Shown here: piece by piece, positions 1 through 4,137 of the stretch
How the letters are laid out: each line of letters starts with the position of its first letter
Position numbering within the stretch: position 1 is the first letter of the stretch
Source: Microcaldota archaeon
GTDB taxonomy: Archaea; Micrarchaeota; Micrarchaeia; Anstonellales; Bilamarchaeaceae
Assembly (NCBI GenBank): GCA_016180665.1
Contig: JACPAS010000080.1
Span: forward strand, 1-5,430
Length of the DNA: 5,430 bases
Direction of reading: 5' to 3'
The notes under the pieces: model-generated
Told to the model about the DNA's origin: nothing
Seen by the model: the letters and a program-made list of their open reading frames with translations, nothing else
Databases searched by the model: none
Translations under genes and position numbers: made by a program

Positions 1-38
1 CGGATGATGGAGCGGAGCAGGCAATGATCAGGTTTTGA
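1..38 (+). CDS. C-terminal end of an unknown upstream gene (partial)
   Basis: Reading frame 3 is open from the window edge and ends in TGA at 36-38, giving the residues DDGAEQAMIRF. Only eleven codons are visible, so no family can be named and the gene may not be real. The reason to list it is its junction with the next frame: its stop overlaps a TTG at 35-37, the four-base stop/start arrangement common between co-transcribed genes. Alternatively, one missing or extra base in the T run at 33-36 would join this frame to the next one as a single protein. Confidence 0.3.
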   Translation, partial: DDGAEQAMIRF

Positions 39-220
39 AAGAGGGACGTTTAGATGAAGGCCAGCCAGAATTATTTGAGATTAATATCAATGACAGGACA
101 GAAAGTATTAATTTCAGTCTCTGCACGGTTTTACCTAAAACGGATGATGGCCCTAGACCAATTAGGTTAGTTGTAAGAACAGATAAGGAATTAGAATTCT
201 ATCGGTTTAAATCAGATTAA
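35..220 (+). CDS. Small protein of unknown function (61 aa)
   Basis: I do not recognise this protein. The product is 61 residues and soluble: it is acidic at the N-terminal end, has alternating hydrophobic residues that look like beta strands (FEININ, INFSLCTVL, IRLVVRT) and has no membrane segment. The only start in frame after the stop at 5-7 is TTG at 35. It lacks the GGTGA-plus-four-bases ribosome site seen before other genes here; the nearest AGGT (30-33) is almost against the start. Initiation would therefore depend on coupling to the upstream gene that ends at 38. The alternative is that it is the tail of that upstream protein, separated by a frameshift at the T run 33-36. It converges with the minus-strand gene at 416-904. 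Confidence 0.45.
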   Translation: MKEGRLDEGQPELFEININDRTESINFSLCTVLPKTDDGPRPIRLVVRTDKELEFYRFKSD

Positions 221-232
221 TTAAAAAATCAA

Positions 233-346
233 TGTGACCGAGGAACCCCCGCTGCAAGTAGATGGAGTATACCTCCGATTGAAACTTTCGATAAAGTTTC
301 AATGGACCATAAATCGAAGCGTCGATTTATCGGTCATTCGGTCACA
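233..346. other. Closed multi-branched inverted-repeat element, candidate structured RNA
   Basis: The outer arms TGTGACCGA (233-241) and TCGGTCACA (338-346) are perfectly complementary, with one further G-U pair inside. Between them lie three hairpins in a row. GGAG/CTCC spans 264-276. An 11-bp stem, ATTGAAACTTT/AAAGTTTCAAT, occupies 278-288 and 293-303 with loop CGAT. A 9-bp stem, ATAAATCGA/TCGATTTAT, occupies 309-317 and 322-330 with loop AGCG. Two CGGTCA words (331-336 and 339-344) offer alternative partners for the left outer arm. No tRNA, 5S rRNA, SRP or RNase P signature is visible. It sits between two convergent genes, so it could be a transcribed RNA, a mobile-element remnant or a 3'-end structure. 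Which strand is functional cannot be told. Confidence 0.45.
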
Positions 347-348
347 AC

Positions 349-403
349 TTCACAAATTGTGGGTCTGAGCAAGCTGCGGGGTATCCGACCCACAATTTGT
401 GAA
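349..403. repeat. 17-bp perfect inverted repeat with 21-nt loop
   Basis: The arms are 349-365 (starting TTCACAAATTGTGGGTC) and 387-403, perfectly complementary, with a 21-base loop at 366-386. The loop contains GCGGGG (376-381), which is complementary to CCCCGC at 247-252 in the preceding element. The pairing can be extended discontinuously to 242-258 with 370-386. On the minus strand the hairpin starts 12 bases after the stop of the gene at 416-904, so it could lie in that transcript's 3' untranslated region. There is no T run on either side of the kind an intrinsic terminator would need. Confidence 0.6.
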
Positions 404-415
404 TGAATCCAAAAT

Positions 416-904
416 TTACCTATTTCTCTGAGCGATAATTACTGGGGCAGGTACTCTCTTATCAGCAGTTCTGGCTTGTGATTTTAGTCTTGTTTGTTTT
501 AGGAAATCACGATAACGTTCGTAGTCTGGCGTTACTGCGGATTTTGCCAGTATTTTTGTTTCTTTTGAATCTTTGGTGGGATCTAGCTGAGGACTAGGAT
601 TAGTGGTTTCTTTAGCATCAGAAGTTGCAAAAAAATCAAGATCCATATTTGCCCTTATTTCTCTTTCAATCTCATCAAAAATCCTGGAAAAGAAGGCAGG
701 TGCCTGAGGAAAAGAGATTATACCAACATGAATAAATAGAACAAATGAGCAGAATATTTCTGCTAAGTTGACTAGAAAATTTTTATCATGGTCGGGCTTA
801 CGCCCTTCATCATGCATAGTTTGTTTAATTATTCGAGTATTTAAAGGTGTTGTCCCAAAACCTCGTGACAGATTAAGGAAAAACGCCCTCACCGCGATTC
901 TCAA
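416..904 (-). CDS. Unknown protein with one predicted membrane helix (162 aa)
   Basis: I do not recognise a family. The frame is open for 162 codons and encodes a basic N-terminal stretch, one strongly hydrophobic segment at about residues 43-65 (FLVNLAEIF to HVGIISF), an acidic helix with EIEREIR, a Ser/Thr/Pro/Lys-rich linker at about 97-118, and a basic C-terminus rich in Lys and Arg. This reads as a single-pass membrane protein with charged flanks. The start is uncertain: TTG at 904 has an AGGT four bases upstream on the minus strand, while the first ATG (817) would remove 29 residues and has no visible ribosome site. The gene diverges from the zinc-protein/aEF1B unit and converges on the small gene ending at 220. 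It could be a lineage-specific gene; a chance open frame is less likely but not excluded. Confidence 0.5.
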   Translation of the reverse strand: MRIAVRAFFLNLSRGFGTTPLNTRIIKQTMHDEGRKPDHDKNFLVNLAEIFCSFVLFIHVGIISFPQAPAFFSRIFDEIEREIRANMDLDFFATSDAKETTNPSPQLDPTKDSKETKILAKSAVTPDYERYRDFLKQTRLKSQARTADKRVPAPVIIAQRNR

Positions 905-924
905 ACGAACCTATTTTTACCTTA

Positions 925-1004
925 TTTTGGGTGAGCACTAGCCTTTTCAGCTAATGACCTCATGAACCAAAAGGCTCGTGTTTGAACGCGGATCGCAAGC
1001 TTTC
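925..1004. repeat. Hairpin repeat, copy 1
   Basis: This is the first of two diverged direct copies. It starts with TTTTGG, then forms a stem of CAC-x-AGCCTTTT (936-947) with AAAAGGCT-x-GTG (969-980). The stem has one T-C mismatch and encloses a 21-base loop (948-968) that contains GACCTCATGA (956-965). It continues to a GC-rich tail with GCGGATCGCA and CTTTC (1000-1004). Copy 2 keeps the same order of words about 105 bases downstream. It lies in the divergent gap between the minus-strand gene starting at 904 and the operon starting at 1259. Its function is unknown. Confidence 0.6.
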
Positions 1005-1030
1005 CACAAACCGTACCTTTTAGATACATA

Positions 1031-1104
1031 TTTTTGGAACACAGCTTTTTCCCCCATAAAGACCTCATGAGTGAAAAAGCGTGACCGCAGGCTCGCATTC
1101 TTTC
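1031..1104. repeat. Hairpin repeat, copy 2
   Basis: This is the second copy of the repeat at 925-1004. After TTTTGG it has a stem CAC-a-GCTTTTTC (1040-1051) with GAAAAAGC-GTG (1073-1083), where one A (1043) is bulged. The loop is 21 bases (1052-1072) and again contains GACCTCATGA (1061-1070). The tail GCAGGCTCGCA and CTTTC (1100-1104) matches copy 1. Compared with copy 1, two stem positions have changed on both arms so that pairing is kept, while the loop word is unchanged. Confidence 0.6.
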
Positions 1105-1113
1105 TAGAAGCTA

Positions 1114-1130
1114 ACTAAATAAAATTTAGT
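1114..1130. repeat. Short AT-rich palindrome
   Basis: ACTAAAT (1114-1120) and ATTTAGT (1124-1130) are perfect inverted copies with a three-base A loop. It lies between the hairpin repeats and the promoter at 1189. It could be an operator or chance in AT-rich DNA. No further structure was found between 1131 and 1188. Confidence 0.3.
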
Positions 1131-1188
1131 ATTGCCAGTCCAGGTTAAATTATGAGGGCGGTATATGTGAATTTGTAGTTGATATAAT

Positions 1189-1196
1189 TTTAAATA
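1189..1196 (+). promoter_or_regulatory. TATA box of the zinc-protein/aEF1B unit
   Basis: TTTAAATA is an exact match to the archaeal TATA consensus (TTTAWATA), preceded by a purine/AT-rich stretch that could serve as a BRE. Transcription would be expected to start about 25 bases downstream, near 1217-1222, leaving a leader of about 40 bases before the ATG at 1259. The same octamer stands in front of the S13 operon. Confidence 0.65.
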
Positions 1197-1249
1197 CGTA
1201 TGTTAATAATTATATTTCAATAAATTTTCCAACAAATCAAAATTGAGTA

Positions 1250-1254
1250 GGTGT
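1250..1254 (+). promoter_or_regulatory. Ribosome binding site of the zinc protein
   Basis: GGTGT stands four bases before ATG 1259. It follows the same spacing as GGTGA or GGTGG in front of 1414, 1749, 2998 and 5323, and supports this small gene being translated. Confidence 0.6.
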
Positions 1255-1258
1255 ACTT

Positions 1259-1405
1259 ATGAAAAGATGTATAAGCTGCGGAAGAAATACTAAAAGCTTT
1301 GCGGAATTCCCATGCCCAAGCTGTGATGCAAAAATAATAAGATGCCATTATTGCAGGGAAAACAAGAATACGTATAAGTGCCAGTGCGGAACAACTGGAC
1401 CTTAG
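1259..1405 (+). CDS. HVO_2753-like small zinc-ribbon protein (48 aa)
   Basis: The 48-residue product belongs by pattern to the small archaeal zinc proteins typified by Haloferax HVO_2753: CxxCG (C4, C7), CPxC (C19, C22), the hallmark IIRCxxCR (C29, C32), then a YKC...CG knuckle ending in GP. The eight cysteines should hold two zinc ions. The last knuckle here is CQC (C41, C43), one residue shorter than the usual CxxC, and the ending is GTTGP rather than GFEGP. Family members are typically encoded next to aEF1B, as here, where the aEF1B start is only eight bases past this stop. That suggests a translation-linked role, which is not established. The ATG is supported by GGTGT at four bases and a TATA box at 1189. 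Confidence 0.85.
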   Translation: MKRCISCGRNTKSFAEFPCPSCDAKIIRCHYCRENKNTYKCQCGTTGP

Positions 1406-1409
1406 GTGA
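1405..1409 (+). promoter_or_regulatory. Ribosome binding site of aEF1B
   Basis: GGTGA begins on the last base of the upstream TAG stop and stands four bases before ATG 1414. It selects this start over a GTG further upstream (1378), which lies inside the zinc-protein gene. Confidence 0.7.
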
Positions 1410-1413
1410 AGTA

Positions 1414-1665
1414 ATGTACGACGTAGTTGCAATATTAAAAATATATCTAGAGAGTGCGGACAAATCAGATTCAGTAAAAACTGCGATTGGAAAGATTGCA
1501 AAGATACAACAAATAACAGAACAGGATATTGGATTTGGGATAAGGGTTCTTAATGCACACATTCTCTTGGATGATTCACAAGGCGGAGTAGACGCTCTTG
1601 AAGAGAAAATAAAAGAAATAGAAGGCGTCAGTCAGGTTCAGGTCGAAGAGGTAAGCAGAATATAG
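1414..1665 (+). CDS. ef1b: Translation elongation factor 1-beta (aEF1B)
   Basis: This cytoplasmic guanine-nucleotide exchange factor recharges aEF1A with GTP during elongation. The 83-residue product is close to the usual archaeal length of about 90. It shows the family layout: an N-terminal strand (VVAILKIYLES), a helix, then IGFGIRVLNAHILLDD with the conserved FG core, QGGVDALEEKIKEIEGV with the GG turn and exchange-face helix, and a last strand VQVEEV. The start at 1414 is chosen because it has GGTGA at four bases and fits the family N-terminus. It is co-transcribed with the zinc protein eight bases upstream. No other promoter is visible between them. Confidence 0.9.
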   Translation: MYDVVAILKIYLESADKSDSVKTAIGKIAKIQQITEQDIGFGIRVLNAHILLDDSQGGVDALEEKIKEIEGVSQVQVEEVSRI

Positions 1666-1668
1666 GTT

Positions 1669-1676
1669 TTTAAATA
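1669..1676 (+). promoter_or_regulatory. TATA box of the S13-S4-S11-rpoD operon
   Basis: TTTAAATA begins four bases after the aEF1B stop and is identical to the box at 1189. A start of transcription near 1697-1703 would give a leader of roughly 45-50 bases before TTG 1749. This separates the ribosomal operon from the aEF1B unit, although readthrough from upstream is possible. Confidence 0.6.
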
Positions 1677-1739
1677 GATTTATATTAATTAATAATCTCT
1701 CGAGATAATCGAATTCTTAAATCGTCAGTTTATTTGAAT

Positions 1740-1744
1740 GGTGA
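1740..1744 (+). promoter_or_regulatory. Ribosome binding site deciding the S13 start
   Basis: GGTGA stands four bases before TTG 1749, exactly the spacing used at 1414 and 5323. The alternative TTG at 1734 has no such site and would put GGTGA inside the coding region, so 1749 is preferred. Confidence 0.65.
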
Positions 1745-1748
1745 TATA

Positions 1749-2423
1749 TTGGTAGATGAAAAAAAGAAACACTCAAAAAAACCTTCGCACGAAGATGCGG
1801 AAACCAGTGGTACTCAAGAGAGTGAAACATTTAAGGGAATCGTAAGAATTGCAGGTAAAGATATACGAGGACAGGTCAAATTAAGACAAGCACTTACATA
1901 TGTGCGTGGAATCGGAACAAATCTTAGCTATCCTATTTCAAAACTCCTTCATTCTGAATTGAACATTGGTCCTGATACCAGAGTAGGGGATTTATCAGAG
2001 GGTCAAATAGAAAATATTGATAAGGTTTTATTTAGCATTGGAGACTATGCAACAAAAGTGCCCCAGTTTTTATTTAACCGAAGGGCAGATTTTGTAGATG
2101 GTTCAAACAAACACGCTATCATGAATGATCTTATTTTTGCAGTCAAACAAGATATTGAAAGAGAGAAAAAAGCATACTCTTGGAAAGGGTATAGACATTC
2201 TTACGGCCAAAAGGTTCGAGGTCAGAGAACTAGAAACACTGGAAGAACTGGAATGGCAGTTGGTGTTCTTAGAAAAACAATCATGGCAGCCGCAGGTGCT
2301 GCGAAGGAAGGTCAGGCAGGTGCAAAGGTAGCTGGTCCAGCAGGACCAGTTCCAGCCAAAGCTGCAGAAAAACCAGCAGGTGGACCAGCAGCAAAACCAA
2401 CTGGGGCAAAACCAGCCAAATAA
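1749..2423 (+). CDS. rps13: 30S ribosomal protein S13 with extended N- and C-terminal tails
   Basis: S13 (uS13, bacterial symbol rpsM) sits in the head of the small subunit and contacts the large subunit and P-site tRNA. From TTG 1749 the product is 224 residues, well above the roughly 150 usual in archaea. The core runs from about residue 28 to 179, with VRIAGKDIRG, the helix-hairpin LTYVRGIG (about 49-56) and the tRNA-contacting RGQRTRNTGRTG (157-168). Before it is a charged extension of about 27 residues rich in Lys, Ser and Glu. After it is a tail of about 45 residues (180-224) made almost only of Ala, Pro, Gly and Lys. The start rests on GGTGA at four bases. S4 follows after 35 bases. 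Confidence 0.93.
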   Translation: MVDEKKKHSKKPSHEDAETSGTQESETFKGIVRIAGKDIRGQVKLRQALTYVRGIGTNLSYPISKLLHSELNIGPDTRVGDLSEGQIENIDKVLFSIGDYATKVPQFLFNRRADFVDGSNKHAIMNDLIFAVKQDIEREKKAYSWKGYRHSYGQKVRGQRTRNTGRTGMAVGVLRKTIMAAAGAAKEGQAGAKVAGPAGPVPAKAAEKPAGGPAAKPTGAKPAK

Positions 2424-2458
2424 CTGTTAAATGTTAATTAGAAACTGAGGTAATAGGA

Positions 2459-2989
2459 ATGGGAGATCCGAGAAAATTAAGAAATAAATACGCACGACCA
2501 AAAAAGCTCTTAGATTTGGCAAGAATTACAGAAGAAAAGGGACTTAAGAGAGAGTACGCATTAAAAAACATGAGAGAATTATGGGTTGCAGTTCAGGAAT
2601 TGAAAAAATACAGAAGAGAAGCACGTAGGCTACTCTCAGTAACTGAAGAAGAAAGAAAAAAGGATGCAGAGAAGATATTAAACAAACTAAATAAGTTTGG
2701 AATTTTACCAGCAGATGCAAAATTGGATGATATTCTTTCACTTGATGTTAAAAATATTTTAGAGAGACGACTCCAAACTATTGTTTATAGAAAAGGATTG
2801 GCAAGAACACTGAGACAGAGTAGACAACTTATAACTCATGGATTTATAGCAATCCGTGGAAGAAAAATGTCTAGACCAAGTTACCTGATGCTGACTGATG
2901 AAGAGTCAACCTTGAATTATGCTAAAAAAATTGATATATCGGTTAGTCAACCAGCTGCAACTGAAGATAAGGCAAAAGAAAGTAGTTAG
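2459..2989 (+). CDS. rps4: 30S ribosomal protein S4
   Basis: S4 (uS4, rpsD in bacteria) is a primary 16S rRNA binder that starts assembly of the small-subunit body. The 176-residue product opens with the archaeal MGDPRKLRNKY signature, followed by a helical region with EYALKNMRELW (32-42) and a basic YRREARRLL stretch. The RNA-binding S4 domain lies at about 103-160, with RRLQTIVYRKGLA (103-115), SRQLITHGFIAI (121-132) and GRKMSRPSYLM. The last fifteen residues are a short acidic/Ala/Ser tail. Length is typical for archaea. ATG 2459 has GAGGTAA upstream, and S11 starts eight bases after the stop. Confidence 0.95.
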   Translation: MGDPRKLRNKYARPKKLLDLARITEEKGLKREYALKNMRELWVAVQELKKYRREARRLLSVTEEERKKDAEKILNKLNKFGILPADAKLDDILSLDVKNILERRLQTIVYRKGLARTLRQSRQLITHGFIAIRGRKMSRPSYLMLTDEESTLNYAKKIDISVSQPAATEDKAKESS

Positions 2990-2997
2990 GTGGAAAA

Positions 2998-3519
2998 ATG
3001 AAAGAGCAAACTCCTGAAAAAGAATCTAAACAAGAAACTAAGACTGAAGTTAAAACTGAGTCAAAAAGTACCCCTAAACCAGAAGTTAAGGCAGAAACAC
3101 CAACTCCTTCTCAACAACCAGTACAGAAAAAAACAAAATATAAACTTGCTTTAATTCACGTATTTTCATCTAAAAATGATACTATAATAACTGCAACTGA
3201 CCAGAGTGGTGCAGAAACATTAGCATGGGCAAGTGGTGGAATGATAGTAAAAGCAGACAGGGAAGAAGGAAGGCCATACGCTGCAATGCAGGCTGCACTT
3301 AAAGTTGTTAATACTTTAAAGGAAAAAGGAGTTGGAATTGTTCATCTCAGAATAAGGGCACCAGGCGGAAGTGGACCAAAAACACCTGGTTCTGGTGCAC
3401 AGGCAGTAGTTAGAACAATTGCAAGAACTGGAATAAGAATAACCAGAATAGATGATGTTACTCCATTGCCAACGGATTCAATGAAAAGAAAGGGTGGCAG
3501 GAGAGGTAGACGTGTATGA
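2998..3519 (+). CDS. rps11: 30S ribosomal protein S11 with N-terminal extension
   Basis: S11 (uS11, rpsK in bacteria) lies on the platform of the small subunit near the mRNA exit region. The core (about 46-173) is textbook: ALIHVFSSKNDTIITATD, the GAETLAWASGGMIVKADR block, PYAAMQAA, then RIRAPGGSGPKTPGSGAQ and the basic end KGGRRGRRV. The first 45 residues are an added Lys/Glu/Thr/Pro-rich segment with repeated TEVK/TESK-like words, absent from most archaeal S11 and likely disordered. ATG 2998 has GGTGG four bases upstream. There is no later ATG or usual start just before the core, so the extension appears to be translated. The stop overlaps rpoD by four bases (ATGA). Confidence 0.95.
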   Translation: MKEQTPEKESKQETKTEVKTESKSTPKPEVKAETPTPSQQPVQKKTKYKLALIHVFSSKNDTIITATDQSGAETLAWASGGMIVKADREEGRPYAAMQAALKVVNTLKEKGVGIVHLRIRAPGGSGPKTPGSGAQAVVRTIARTGIRITRIDDVTPLPTDSMKRKGGRRGRRV

Positions 3520-4091
3520 AGATTACTGCTGGGAAGGTTAATGAAAATAAAGTAACATTCACATTAGATGGCGCAAGTGTTGGATTTGCAAATACAGTTA
3601 GAAGGTATGGAATGGTAATGGTTCCTGTTTTAGCAATAGACTTAGTAGTGTTCTATGATAACAATACTGCAATATTTGATGAATATGTTGCGCACAGATT
3701 GGGATTAGTTCCATTATTAACTCCTGAAAAGATGCCGAAAAACTCAGAAATAGTATTTACCTTGGATGAAACTGGGCCAAAAATTGCTTATTCAAAGGAC
3801 CTAAAAAGTTCCGATAAAGAAATTGTGGCTGCAAGGGACGAAATTCCGTTAATAACCCTAACTGAAGGGCAAAATATAAGATTGGAAGGTAAAAGCAAAG
3901 TTGGAACAGGAAAAGAGCATGCAAAATTCCAGGCAGGATTATTAGCTTATAGCAGAGAGGGGGAAAAGTTTAATTTTAAGGTGGAAAGCTTCTACCAAAT
4001 GACTCCAAAAGAATTGATTTTACGCACTTGTGATATAATTGAAGGCGAAGTAGAGGAAATTAAAAAGGGACTTAAGAAGGGCGTTAAATAG
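3516..4091 (+). CDS. rpoD: DNA-directed RNA polymerase subunit D, short form without iron-sulphur domain
   Basis: Archaeal Rpo3 (RpoD, equivalent to bacterial alpha N-terminal domain and eukaryotic RPB3) pairs with RpoL to form the platform on which the polymerase is built. The 191-residue product has the dimerisation domain VGFANTVRRYGMVMVPVLAIDLVVF (residues 22-46), DEYVAHRLGLVPLLT (55-69), the second-domain GTGKEHAKFQ (130-139) and a C-terminal dimerisation helix. Many archaeal RpoD proteins run to about 260 residues because domain 3, often holding a 3Fe-4S or 4Fe-4S cluster, is inserted after the LVPL segment. Here LVPLLTPEKMPKNSEIVF joins straight on, and the only cysteine is C172, so no cluster can be bound. 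It overlaps S11 by four bases with GAGGT eight bases upstream, and is last in the operon. Confidence 0.95.
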   Translation: MKITAGKVNENKVTFTLDGASVGFANTVRRYGMVMVPVLAIDLVVFYDNNTAIFDEYVAHRLGLVPLLTPEKMPKNSEIVFTLDETGPKIAYSKDLKSSDKEIVAARDEIPLITLTEGQNIRLEGKSKVGTGKEHAKFQAGLLAYSREGEKFNFKVESFYQMTPKELILRTCDIIEGEVEEIKKGLKKGVK

Positions 4092-4099
4092 GCGTATAA

Positions 4100-4124
4100 T
4101 TTTTCATTTTAATTACTAATTTTT
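4100..4124 (+). terminator. T-tract terminator after rpoD
   Basis: Three runs of four to five T (4100-4104, 4107-4110, 4120-4124) follow the rpoD stop within the 46-base convergent gap. Oligo-T tracts without a hairpin are the usual archaeal termination signal. The opposite strand is A-rich here, so the signal serves the plus-strand operon only. Confidence 0.5.
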
Positions 4125-4137
4125 AATGTGTTCTTAG

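Noticed and set aside
1..149. CGGATGATGG at 1-10 and again at 140-149 as a tandem-gene duplication
   Set aside because: It is only ten bases, encoding DDG in both frames. The flanking residues differ too much, and the left copy is cut by the window edge.
233..403. tRNA, 5S rRNA, SRP RNA or RNase P RNA
   Set aside because: None of the conserved words of these RNAs (T-loop GTTCRA, SRP helix 8 motif, RNase P CR-I/CR-V) is visible, and the layout of stems does not match.
925..1104. CRISPR array
   Set aside because: There are only two copies, which are diverged, about 105 bases apart, with large internal hairpins and no uniform spacers. No cas gene is seen.
1217..1562. Two overlapping open frames on the minus strand
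   Set aside because: They lie opposite the zinc-protein and aEF1B genes, which have clear family motifs, promoter and ribosome sites. The minus frames have Ser/Leu/Ile/Cys-rich composition typical of antisense reading.
1734..1736. TTG as the S13 start, 15 bases earlier
   Set aside because: No ribosome site precedes it, while TTG 1749 has GGTGA at the spacing used by the other genes.
2125..2331. Plus-strand open frame of 68 codons inside S13
   Set aside because: It is out of frame with the S13 core and carries no recognisable features, so it is a shadow of the real gene.
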